A stretch of 64,000 nucleotides of DNA, taken from contig NZ_JACHMY010000001.1 of assembly GCF_014205135.1 (NCBI RefSeq), positions 3,720,001 to 3,784,000 of the forward strand, read 5' to 3'. A model generated the notes under the pieces. That model made no database searches. It worked only from the letters and a program-made list of their open reading frames with translations, and had not been told where the DNA came from. Source of the DNA: Kribbella italica (GTDB lineage: Bacteria; Actinomycetota; Actinomycetes; Propionibacteriales; Kribbellaceae). The translations under genes were made by a program, and so were the position numbers. The stretch's first letter is position 1; each line of letters opens with the position of its first letter. Positions 24,885 through 33,003 of this stretch are shown one piece after another.

Positions 24885-25418
24885 TCAACTGTCCAGATTG
24901 CGGATAACCCAGTCCCACTGAAACGCAGCAGAGACTTCTTCCCCTGTGCCGGACTCCACGGGGCTGAGCGAAGAATTTGATCCGGTGTGCGGATCAATGA
25001 TTGTGACGCCGCCATACCGGAGCACGGCCAGGGATGCCAGCCACGCTGGGTGTCCAGCTAGGTCGTGCTTGGCAAAAGGGACAGCAACGGCAGGAATCCG
25101 AGATCCCAAAGCGGAGCACAAGGTTGTCAGTGGGTAGGTGTTCGCGTTCCCGTTCGCCCAAGCGTTGAGGGTGTTGAACGTGGCCGGAACAACGGCAACG
25201 GCGTCAGCTTTGGGAGTCCGCTTCGGATCGCCCGGTTTACGGTTGCCGGTAAGGACCGGAACCTCATCCACATCTTGTCCATCAAGCCATGGGAGGGCGG
25301 CATCGGTCGGGATGACATAGGGGTCCCACCCCTGTTCGCGAGCAGCGCGCACGCCGTCTCCGATGCGACTTGCCAGCGGTGCCCCGCAGGTGACCAGGTA
25401 CAGGGTGCGATGGGTCAC
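24885..25418 (-). CDS. Flavoprotein (PF02441-type, phosphopantothenoylcysteine decarboxylase-like fold)
   Basis: 177 residues. TLYLVTCGAPLASRIGDGVRA at the N-terminus, VVPATFNTLNAWANGNANTYP (the PxTxNT flavin-binding loop) and PFAKHDLAGHPAWLASL are features of the flavoprotein family that includes Dfp/EpiD decarboxylases. The substrate is unknown. GTG 25418 overlaps the upstream XRE gene's stop by 4 bp, so translation is coupled. The stop lies just after the ccr stop of the convergent gene. Confidence 0.85.
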   Translation of the reverse strand: MTHRTLYLVTCGAPLASRIGDGVRAAREQGWDPYVIPTDAALPWLDGQDVDEVPVLTGNRKPGDPKRTPKADAVAVVPATFNTLNAWANGNANTYPLTTLCSALGSRIPAVAVPFAKHDLAGHPAWLASLAVLRYGGVTIIDPHTGSNSSLSPVESGTGEEVSAAFQWDWVIRNLDS

Positions 25419-26608
25419 GTGAGGACTCCTGCGCGGGTTGCGACGGCGGTCAGGGCTGGGGTGGGTCTACGCGAACGCTTCAGAAGTTCCCGGACCAGCT
25501 CGCGCGCGATGGTGTGATAGCGGATCGATTCAGGGGCGACTCGTTCGGCCTGCTTGAGGTGCAGGATCGCTTCCATGTCGTTCTTGGCTTGCGCTTGCGC
25601 CCAGGCGAGATCGATATGGAGGCGCGATCGGCGGCCCTGCAGACCTGCCGGGAGCGAATCGGTGTCGATCTCGGCCGCGACGCGCAGGACCCCCGACGGG
25701 TCACCGAACTCGGAAGCGACGGACGCTCGGTGGATCATGACGTTGGTCGGGCCGAAGGCGGTCCACCAGTGGTTGCCGTCGTGAGCGAGGAGGCCGGCGA
25801 GCTGGTCGGCTGTCGACATACGCTCAGTTGAGGTCGCTCGGTCCGAGCGGCGGGCGGCGATGACTGACGAGATCAGCCACAGCGACCCAGCCAGCGAGAC
25901 CGCGTCCGGCGCGTCGGAACCGGTCATCGACATGAGCCCCTCGGCCGATCGGACCGCGATCCGTTCGGCGTCGTCGGTCCGCTGGCTGCGAAGGAGGGCG
26001 CAAACGACCTGGTAGGCCGCCATCCCTTGCGCGGTCTTCGACTCGGCTGCCATGGCAGCGTGAGTCGCTCGGTCCGCAGCGAGCCAGCCAAGCTGATGCT
26101 CCCCCACCTTGGTCAGAAGCTTCGCCGCTGCGGAGTAGACGGAGCAGCGCGCGAGGTGGGTCTCACGGCCATCGCGGCCTTGGTAGCAGTCGTACGCATC
26201 GGCCGCCTGGATGAGCTCGGGGAGCATCGCCGTCGCAGACTGGTACCTCGCCGCCTGATAGGCCTGGTTCACCTGTACCGCACCGTTGCGGAGCTGCGGG
26301 AGCGGCCAAGGAGTCGTCTGGTCCCCCAGCAGGTGGTGGTAGCCGGCGAGTTGGCTACGGACGGCATCCACTGCCCTGACCTGCTCCGAGGCATCCGGTG
26401 CGAGGATCCAGTCACGACCGATGAGGTCGGCGACGTCGATACGCAGAACGGTGGCTAGGTCGTTCAGGGTCGACAGTCGGTCAACGCCCCGGAGCCCGCG
26501 CTCGACCTGCGACAGCCAGGATCGTGACATTCCGATGAGGCCGGCCAACGCATCCTGGGACATGCCGCGCCGCTTTCGGTGCGCTCCGATTCGTTCGCCG
26601 ATGTGCAT
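25415..26608 (-). CDS. XRE-family regulator with TPR-like C-terminal domain
   Basis: 397 residues. An XRE helix-turn-helix occupies about residues 3-60 (IGAHRKRRGMSQDALAGLIG, then SRSWLSQVERG). Residues 90-390 are helical repeats resembling TPR sensor domains in actinomycete regulators (LTKVGEHQLGWLAADRATHA, AQGMAAYQVVCALLRS). It is coupled to the flavoprotein gene and divergent from the toxin cassette, with an operator-like palindrome between. The signal it senses is not known. Confidence 0.88.
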   Translation of the reverse strand: MHIGERIGAHRKRRGMSQDALAGLIGMSRSWLSQVERGLRGVDRLSTLNDLATVLRIDVADLIGRDWILAPDASEQVRAVDAVRSQLAGYHHLLGDQTTPWPLPQLRNGAVQVNQAYQAARYQSATAMLPELIQAADAYDCYQGRDGRETHLARCSVYSAAAKLLTKVGEHQLGWLAADRATHAAMAAESKTAQGMAAYQVVCALLRSQRTDDAERIAVRSAEGLMSMTGSDAPDAVSLAGSLWLISSVIAARRSDRATSTERMSTADQLAGLLAHDGNHWWTAFGPTNVMIHRASVASEFGDPSGVLRVAAEIDTDSLPAGLQGRRSRLHIDLAWAQAQAKNDMEAILHLKQAERVAPESIRYHTIARELVRELLKRSRRPTPALTAVATRAGVLT

Positions 26609-26664
26609 CTGACCTGCCCTTCGCGGCCTCGATGCTACTAGTCAAGCTCACCGAGCCACCCGCA

Positions 26665-26684
26665 CTGCGCACAAAAGTACGCAG
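26665..26684. promoter_or_regulatory. Operator-like palindrome between XRE gene and toxin cassette
   Basis: CTGCGCAC-AAAA-GTACGCAG is an 8-4-8 inverted repeat with one mismatch. It sits in the 230-bp divergent intergenic region where promoters for both transcription units must lie. Binding by the XRE regulator is inferred from position only. Confidence 0.4.
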
Positions 26685-26838
26685 CTCTCCCGCTGCGCAC
26701 CGTACCGAGGTCCGCCATCCAAGGTTGATCCACGGCCGGTGCGGCGTGATGCGAGGTCACTCCGCACCGGCCGGTCCAGCATCGCGGCCGCGCAACACCC
26801 CGTACGTCGCGACCACTTGATCGGAAAGTGAGGTAGTC

Positions 26839-27099
26839 GTGTCTGATGTCCAGCGCTTGAAAGTCGAGCTGTACCAATTGATGGCTGATGCCCAGCAAGG
26901 CGCCGGTAGTCTGGGCGGGTTCAAGCAGAAGTTCGGGCAGACGAGCGCGCACGTCCAAGCGCTCATCGCCGGTTCGGCCACTGGCGCCGATCGGGACATC
27001 TCGGAACTGCTGGACGCTGCTGCACGGTCTCTCCAACAGGCAATGGACTCGCTGCAGATCGCAGCGCAGGGCTGCCGCAGCTACGCCGATCAGATCTAG
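26839..27099 (+). CDS. WXG100/ESX-like small helical protein
   Basis: 86 residues from GTG 26839, all-helical with a hinge (SDVQRLKVELYQLMADAQQG, then LLDAAARSLQQAMDSLQI). Size and pattern recall WXG100-like proteins that accompany toxins exported by type VII (ESX) systems; a WxG motif itself is not seen. It lies 11 bp before the toxin gene and is probably co-transcribed as a targeting factor or chaperone. No secretion genes are in the window. Confidence 0.65.
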   Translation: MSDVQRLKVELYQLMADAQQGAGSLGGFKQKFGQTSAHVQALIAGSATGADRDISELLDAAARSLQQAMDSLQIAAQGCRSYADQI

Positions 27100-27110
27100 C
27101 GCTCCGCCGC

Positions 27111-27938
27111 ATGGCCTCCGAACTTCAGCGAGTCGCCCACGGACTGATCTCCGCACTCGACGATGTGCCACGAGTGGTCGGCTTTCTGCAGGACATGGCA
27201 CGTCGCTGCAGAAACAACGCGGCGTACGTCGGCGGTATGTCTAACAACCCGGCAGCCCAACGCGCAGCCCTGCAACTGGACGAGGCTTCCAGTCGCTGTG
27301 AAGAAGCCGCCCATCATCTCTCTCGGACATCGCCGAGAGCCCGCGGTTGGGCCGAGCAGATGGTCTCCGGCACTGGAACACCGGAGGGTGCTACGGGAGG
27401 ACCCCCGAAATCCAGGGGTGCACCGGCCGAAGGCGACCGGCGAGGTTCGCAAGGAACTCCGGGAACGAGCACGGCGGACGACTCGACCGGTCCCGGCGAC
27501 GAGGGGCGACCGCCTGCAGTCCTCGAGCGCTCGCCGCTGGGCGAGGCTGAACCTTTCGACCCCAGCACACGAGAGGTTCTCGAGCGACTGCCGCTGCGGA
27601 AGCGTGGTGACAAGACGTCGGGGATCTGGATCGATGCATCCGGCAATGAGCACGATCTGCTCAGCGGAGTCGACGAATACACCTCCGACGTCGATCGTCT
27701 GATGGAGGACCTGCAGATCAGAATTGCGCCAGGTGCCGACACCCTTGGCTCGCACGTCGAGGTCAAGTTCGCCATGCGTATGCGCAGAGAAGGACTCACC
27801 GACGAGACAATCGTCATCAACAACAGGCCGTGCCCTGGACCGTACGGTTGTCACCGGAACCTCTGGAAGTTCCTTCCTGACGGAGCACGCCTGACGGTGT
27901 ACGGCCCCGACAACTTCAAACGAACCTATCCCCAGTAA
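27111..27938 (+). CDS. SCP1.201/DddA-like nucleic-acid deaminase toxin
   Basis: 275 residues in three parts: helical N-terminus (1-85), disordered Gly/Ser/Pro/Thr-rich linker (about 86-135), and a C-terminal deaminase domain (about 140-275). The domain shows KTSGIWIDASGNEHDLLSG, zinc/catalytic HVE (His215, Glu217), NNRPC (Cys241) and GC (Cys247), then LPDGARLTVYGPD, the pattern of the SCP1.201-like family that contains the double-stranded DNA cytidine deaminase DddA. It is an inter-bacterial polymorphic toxin by organisation. Base and substrate specificity cannot be read from sequence. Confidence 0.87.
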   Translation: MASELQRVAHGLISALDDVPRVVGFLQDMARRCRNNAAYVGGMSNNPAAQRAALQLDEASSRCEEAAHHLSRTSPRARGWAEQMVSGTGTPEGATGGPPKSRGAPAEGDRRGSQGTPGTSTADDSTGPGDEGRPPAVLERSPLGEAEPFDPSTREVLERLPLRKRGDKTSGIWIDASGNEHDLLSGVDEYTSDVDRLMEDLQIRIAPGADTLGSHVEVKFAMRMRREGLTDETIVINNRPCPGPYGCHRNLWKFLPDGARLTVYGPDNFKRTYPQ

Positions 27939-27949
27939 GGAACCGTTGG

Positions 27950-28408
27950 ATGACCTACAGCATCGAGGCCTATTACCGGCACGAGCATGACGACGAACCG
28001 GTCGTCCTACGAGCCGACGACGACGTCGATCGACTGGTCGACGCGCTCCTGGCCGAGTCGTTCGATCACACCTTGGCAGCGCTCTACGTCACCAACCGTC
28101 CAGCCACAGAACAGGGCTATCCGGATCATGACTTCCGAGTGGGCGTCAACCCCGAGCGGAAGGTCGGAGGCCTGAAGTTCGCCGGTACCTTCAACGGGGT
28201 CAAGGGCGTCTGGTACGCCGTCGGCGAGGCGTCTCAGGCAACGAATGTCGTGTACGAGTACTCCGGTCATCCCGAGGACTTCCCGCTCGATTCCGAGATC
28301 TCCTTGGATCAGGTGCGCGAGTCCGTCAAGAGGTTCCTGAAGGACGGGGGCGAGCGGCCCGACTCGATTGAGTGGAAGGCCTGGCCGGAGGAGAAGCGAG
28401 TTCTGTAA
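27950..28408 (+). CDS. Imm1 family immunity protein
   Basis: 152 residues starting YSIEAYYRHEHDDEPVVL, with GTFNGVKGVWYAVGEAS, VVYEYSGHPEDFPLDSEISL and VKRFLKDGGERPDSIEWK. These match the Imm1 pattern (conserved W near AVG, Y-x-Y-x-G, final G-x-RP...W). Imm1 proteins are the usual partners of SCP1.201-type deaminase toxins and bind and block them in the cytoplasm. The gene starts 12 bp after the toxin stop with an AAGGAA ribosome site, so the two should be co-expressed. Confidence 0.85.
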   Translation: MTYSIEAYYRHEHDDEPVVLRADDDVDRLVDALLAESFDHTLAALYVTNRPATEQGYPDHDFRVGVNPERKVGGLKFAGTFNGVKGVWYAVGEASQATNVVYEYSGHPEDFPLDSEISLDQVRESVKRFLKDGGERPDSIEWKAWPEEKRVL

Positions 28409-28538
28409 TCCGCAGGCGGCACGCCGTACCAGCAGAATGCCAGTGGCGGCCGAGAGGTGCTGGTTGTTGGCCTGATTGGCCGAGCGCGAGCCCGCGTGTG
28501 GACCCCGGAGTTGCCACTCGTGCGGAAGGCTCGGCCTG

Positions 28539-28706
28539 ATGACTCTGGCAGCTCGTCTCCGCAGCTCGAATCTGATGTACTGGCACCCTGATCTCTACGA
28601 CTGTTTGGCCGGGGACACCGATGAACTGTCTCCAGTTGTCGGACGCCTGACGGCAGGCTCTCTCGTTGAATCGGTGCTCGACCTCGGATGCGGCACCGGG
28701 CGGCAC
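28539..28706 (+). pseudogene. N-terminal fragment of a class I SAM methyltransferase
   Basis: About 56 codons (MTLAARLRSSNLMYWHPDLY, then VESVLDLGCGTGRH) show the start of an actinomycete methyltransferase including motif I, but the frame then enters repeat sequence and everything after the first beta-alpha unit is missing. It is truncated by or degraded into the array that follows. Confidence 0.55.
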
Positions 28707-29393
28707 CGGCCGTCGGAGCGCGGTCGACCAGGTAGTCACCGGCCGTGCGCCGGCGCAGCGGCCGTCAACGGGCCTGACACCGCGTGCACCACGCTCCACG
28801 CAGGGGCGCGCGGGTCGCGACAAGGAGCACACAGATCGACCGTCCGGGCGCTGCCACCCGGGTGAGCCGCCGCTGGCACGCCTGCGACCTGACCGCGGTT
28901 CCCACCAACATCCCCGGACCGACGCCGCGAGCACCACCTCACCACGCAGGGGGCGGGTGGGCTCGACAAGGCTGACCGGGGTCGGCCGTGGGGGCGCTAC
29001 CGACCGGGCCAGCCACCCACGGACCGACACCGCGAGCACCACCCCTCCACGCAGGGGGCGGGTGGGCTCGACAAGGAGCACACGGATCGGCCGTGAGGGG
29101 CGCTGCCAGCCGGGCCAGCCGCCGCCAGCACCAGGTGACCTGCCCGCAGCGCCCACCAGCCCCTCGGCCCGACGACGCGGGCACCACCTCACCACTCAAG
29201 GGGCGGGTGGGCTCGACAAGGCTGAGCGGGTCGGCCATGGGGGCGCTACCAACCGGGCCAGCCACCCTGCACCCGCCGGCCGTGGGGGAGCTACCGGCCG
29301 GGGTGTCCCGGCGGCCGGTTAGGTTTGTGGGCCTGGGGTCTGACAGGCTTACGCTGGGGGATTCATCCGCTCCGCCAGAAGGGACACTCAGGG
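28707..29393. repeat. Higher-order A-B-A-B tandem repeat array and spacer
   Basis: Four units begin near 28773, 28916, 29021 and 29166, ending near 29275. All share RACCGMCRCCGCGAGCACC and GGGCGGGTGGGCTCGACAAG-type blocks. Units 1 and 3 (about 145 bp) carry GAGCACACRGATCG and an extra tail; units 2 and 4 (about 105 bp) carry GCTGACCGG. The pattern is a ~250-bp dimer present twice. 29276-29393 holds the promoter region of the next gene; no ORF is supported. Confidence 0.75.
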
Positions 29394-31457
29394 ATGGGCG
29401 ACGAGTCGAGCCTGCCGTTCTTCGACCGTACGGCGACCGCGGCCGGGGGATTCCCCGTCGCACGCCGTGGGTACGACAAACACGCGGTGGACGACTACGT
29501 CCGCGCGCTCGAGGCGCAGCTGGGCGAAGCGCGGGGCAAGGCGGAGGAGCTGCAGGCCGGGTCCGCGCCCTTGCAGAAGCAGCTCGACGAGGCCAAGCGG
29601 CAGCTCGAGGCCAGCGCCAACCCGTCGTACGCCGGGCTCGGTGACCGGGCCGCGCAGATTCTGCGGCTGGCGCAGGACCAGGCGTCGGAGGCCCTCGAGG
29701 AGGCTCGGCGCGAGGCCGAGGAGCTGCGGTCGACGGCGAACAAGGAGGCCTTGGCCTCCCGGGCGACCGGTGAGCGCGAGGCGCAGGACATCCGGACCGT
29801 CGCGCTGAACGAGGCCGACAGCATGCGCCGGACCGCCGAGGGCGACGCGGCCGAGATTCGCCGGACCGCCGAGACCGAGGGGTCGGAGGTGCTGCAGGCC
29901 GCGCGCCGCAAGGCGGAGCAGCTGCAGCTGACGGCCGAGTCGCAGTCGAGCACGCTGAAGAACGGCGCGCTGCACGAGGCGGAGAAGATCCGGACCGCGA
30001 TCCAGCGGGAGTCGGCGGCGCTGCGGGCGCGGCTGGCCGACGAGCGGGAGCAGCAGGCCAAGGAGCTGGCCGACAAGCACCAGCAGATCGCGGCCGACAC
30101 CGAGAACCTGACCGACCAGATGAAGGAGGCCGCCGAGGCCTCCGAGCGCCGGGTCGCGGAGGCGACCGAGCAGGCGCGCAAGGTGCGGGCCGAGGCGGAG
30201 GAGTCGGCGGAGCGCACACTGACCCGCGCCCGGCGCGAGGCCGAGCAGGTGCTGACCGCGGCGCGGACACGGGCCGAGGCCGAGCTGGCGAGCGCCGCCG
30301 ACGAGGCCGAGCGGTCGCGCACGATCGTCGCCCGGGAGACCGAGCGGCTCGCGAAGCGGCGCGACGGGATCCTCGCGCAGATCGCCGGGCTCAACGACAT
30401 CGCGAGCAACATCGCCCGCCAGGCCGCCGAGCTCGACTCGGAGACGGCCGCGCCGACGGCGTACAACCCGTTCTCCGCTCCCCCGGCGAGCGCGTCGTTC
30501 GCCACGCCGAGTTCGTACACACCGCCGGCGACCACGTACGACGCCCCGAGCGGCGACGCGGCCAGCGGCTCGTACGACGGCCCGAGTGGTGACGCGGCCA
30601 GCGGCTCGTACGACGGCCCGAGTGGTGATGCGGCCGGCAATTCATACAACGCTTCGAGCGGCGGCTCGTACGACGGTCCGAGTGGCGATGCGTCGAGCAA
30701 CTCGTACGACGCCTCGACGGCCGGCTCGGCGGGGAACAGCTCGTACGACGCGCCGGCCGCCAGCCCGTTCGCGGCGGAGGCGAGCGGTGACGCGTCGTCC
30801 AACTCGTACGACGCCTCGGCGAACTCGAACGACGCTGCGGGCAACACCGCGTCGGCGCGGCCGTTCGCGACCGGCGGCGAGTCCGACGCCCAGGCGCGGC
30901 CGTTCGCGGCGGACAAGGCGGAGTCCCCGGCGAGTCCGTTCGCGGGCGAGAAGCCGGACTCCTCGGGCGGCTCGTTCGCGCCCGGCACCTCGGGCGGCGC
31001 TTCGGCGAGCCAGTTCGGGGCGGACAAGGCGGGGAGCCCGTTCGCGGCGAACCCGTTCGCCGCGGACGCGAAGAGCAACCCGTTCGCGGTGCCGGCCGGG
31101 GATGCCACGTATCCGGTCGAGTCGTCGTACAAGGCCCCGGGGGACAACTCGTACCCGGTGGACGCGAAGGACGACGCGCCGGAGACCTCGTTCACCGGGC
31201 GCAGTCCGTTCGCCGGGCCGGACGCCGGTACGGCGCGGGTCGACGAGACGCGGATCGACACCGCCCTGCGGGTCGACCCGGCGCTGCTCGACGACGCGAA
31301 GGGCGGCAAGCCGGCCGACGACGAGCCGAAGGACTCGACCAAGATCGACGAGTTCCGGCTCGACGACCTGACGGCCGAGGAGACGCGGATCACCGGCGAC
31401 AGCCCGTTCGCGCCGAAGGACAAGAAGAACGACGCCGCCGACAAGGATGAGAAGTGA
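29394..31457 (+). CDS. Scy/FilP-like coiled-coil polarity protein (DivIVA-like N-terminus)
   Basis: 687 residues. A short N-terminal module (GGFPVARRGYDKHAVDDYV) resembles DivIVA/FilP starts. Residues about 38-358 are a continuous coiled coil rich in Glu/Arg/Ala. Residues about 365-600 are low-complexity with YDGPSGDAASGS-type repeats and scattered SPFA/NPFA motifs, and an acidic/Lys-rich tail ends the protein. In Streptomyces, Scy and FilP, which organise polar growth, lie next to mce and the thiolase/meaB genes, as here in looser form. The last codons overlap the exporter gene by 4 bp. ATG 29394. Confidence 0.8.
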   Translation: MGDESSLPFFDRTATAAGGFPVARRGYDKHAVDDYVRALEAQLGEARGKAEELQAGSAPLQKQLDEAKRQLEASANPSYAGLGDRAAQILRLAQDQASEALEEARREAEELRSTANKEALASRATGEREAQDIRTVALNEADSMRRTAEGDAAEIRRTAETEGSEVLQAARRKAEQLQLTAESQSSTLKNGALHEAEKIRTAIQRESAALRARLADEREQQAKELADKHQQIAADTENLTDQMKEAAEASERRVAEATEQARKVRAEAEESAERTLTRARREAEQVLTAARTRAEAELASAADEAERSRTIVARETERLAKRRDGILAQIAGLNDIASNIARQAAELDSETAAPTAYNPFSAPPASASFATPSSYTPPATTYDAPSGDAASGSYDGPSGDAASGSYDGPSGDAAGNSYNASSGGSYDGPSGDASSNSYDASTAGSAGNSSYDAPAASPFAAEASGDASSNSYDASANSNDAAGNTASARPFATGGESDAQARPFAADKAESPASPFAGEKPDSSGGSFAPGTSGGASASQFGADKAGSPFAANPFAADAKSNPFAVPAGDATYPVESSYKAPGDNSYPVDAKDDAPETSFTGRSPFAGPDAGTARVDETRIDTALRVDPALLDDAKGGKPADDEPKDSTKIDEFRLDDLTAEETRITGDSPFAPKDKKNDAADKDEK

Positions 31458-33001
31458 CGCCAGCCGGCGACGACAACTCCACAGAAGACAGCAACACCCC
31501 GGACCCGGCGGGCGCGGACCCGGGTGCGGCCTCGGCGGGTACGGGCTCGCCCGGCGCTGACGCCGACCCGGCGGGCGCCGGAGCGGCGGGCTCGGGCGGC
31601 GCAAGCTCGCCCGATGCGGGCCCGGGCGCGGCGCCGGAGCAGACCGGCGACGAGCGCGTGGCCGCCGCGGAGGCGGCTGCGCGCGAGGCGAAGGTGGCCG
31701 CCGCGGAGGCCGAGCGGGCGGCCAAGGACGCGGACAAATCCGCGGACACCGCCGAGGACTCGGCGGAGCTCGCGACCGGGGCGGCGCAGAAGGCTGATGT
31801 GTCGGCGGACGAAGCCGACGAGTCCGCCGACGAGGCCGAGGTGGCGGCCGGTGCGGCGCGGGAGTCGGCCAGTATCGCGCGGCGGGCCGCCGAGTCCGAC
31901 GACGACATCGCCGGGCAGCTGCTGATGGACGAGCGGCACCCCGACGACGGCATGGGCCGGCCCGGGCCGCCGCTCAGGCGCTCCAACCCGTTCGTGTTCG
32001 GCTTCTTCGCGGCCCTCGGCGTCTTGGTCGCCTGGGGGCTGTGGAACGCACTCGGTCAGGCCAAGTCCGTCCTGATCCTGCTGGTCGTCTCGATGTTCAT
32101 CGCGGTCGGCCTGAACCCGCTGGTCGAGTGGTTCATGCGCCGCGGCCTGAAGCGCGGACTGTCGGTCGGCGTGGTCTTCCTGCTGATGATCCTCGCGGTC
32201 TCCGGCGTCGGCTTCGCGATCGTGCCGGTGGTCACCGACCAGATCAACGGCCTGATCAAGAACGCCCCGGACTGGCTCGACCTGCTCAACAACTCCAAGA
32301 CCCTGGACGAGCTGGACAAGCGGTACCAGTTCATCGACAAGGCCAAGGACTACATCCAGGATCCCGCCCTCGCCCAGCGCGCCTTCGGCGGCGTGCTCGG
32401 GGTCGGCAAGGTCGTGGCGAACGCCCTGTTCTCCGCCTTCACCGTCCTGATCCTGACCCTGTACTTCCTCGCGTCGCTGCCCACGGTCAAGCGCGCGGCG
32501 TACAGCCTGGTCCCGGCCACCCGCCGCAAGCGGGTCTCGATCCTCGGCGACGAGGTGCTCGGCCGGGTCGGCGGCTACGTCAGCGGACAGTTCCTGGTCG
32601 CGCTGTGCGCCGGGTTCTTCATGTTCGTGTTCCTGGAGATCGTCGGCCTCAACCAGTACGCCGTGGCGCTCGCGATCGTGGTGATGTTCACCGCGTTCAT
32701 CCCGATGGTCGGTGGGCTGATCGGTGTCGTCCTGGTCGCCGCGATCGGATTCACCGACGGCCTGTGGGTCGGCGTCGCCTGCCTGGCGTACGGGATCATC
32801 TACCAGCAGATCGAGAACTACGTCGTCGCGCCGCGGATCATGCGCCGCGCGGTCGACATCCCCGGCGCCGTCACGGTGATCGCGGCGCTGCTCGGTGGCG
32901 CGCTGCTCGGTGTCGTCGGCGCGCTGCTGGCGATCCCGACCGCGGCCGCGGTGCTGCTGATCATCCGCGAGGTCTGGGTCCGGAAGGCCGACGCGTCCTG
33001 A
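31454..33001 (+). CDS. AI-2E family transporter with long acidic N-terminal extension
   Basis: 515 residues. Residues 1-175 are Ala/Asp/Glu-rich, coiled-coil-like and cytoplasmic. From about 176 on there are seven to eight membrane helices: NPFVFGFFAALGVLVAWGLW, ILLVVSMFIAVGLNPLVEW, VVFLLMILAVSGVGFAIVPV, then after a loop VLILTLYFLASLP and YGIIYQQIENYVVAPRI, the signature of the AI-2E/TqsA family. GTG 31454 overlaps the stop of the polarity protein gene (GTGA). Coupling suggests that both work at the same membrane site. Confidence 0.92.
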   Translation: MTPAGDDNSTEDSNTPDPAGADPGAASAGTGSPGADADPAGAGAAGSGGASSPDAGPGAAPEQTGDERVAAAEAAAREAKVAAAEAERAAKDADKSADTAEDSAELATGAAQKADVSADEADESADEAEVAAGAARESASIARRAAESDDDIAGQLLMDERHPDDGMGRPGPPLRRSNPFVFGFFAALGVLVAWGLWNALGQAKSVLILLVVSMFIAVGLNPLVEWFMRRGLKRGLSVGVVFLLMILAVSGVGFAIVPVVTDQINGLIKNAPDWLDLLNNSKTLDELDKRYQFIDKAKDYIQDPALAQRAFGGVLGVGKVVANALFSAFTVLILTLYFLASLPTVKRAAYSLVPATRRKRVSILGDEVLGRVGGYVSGQFLVALCAGFFMFVFLEIVGLNQYAVALAIVVMFTAFIPMVGGLIGVVLVAAIGFTDGLWVGVACLAYGIIYQQIENYVVAPRIMRRAVDIPGAVTVIAALLGGALLGVVGALLAIPTAAAVLLIIREVWVRKADAS

Positions 33002-33003
33002 AG

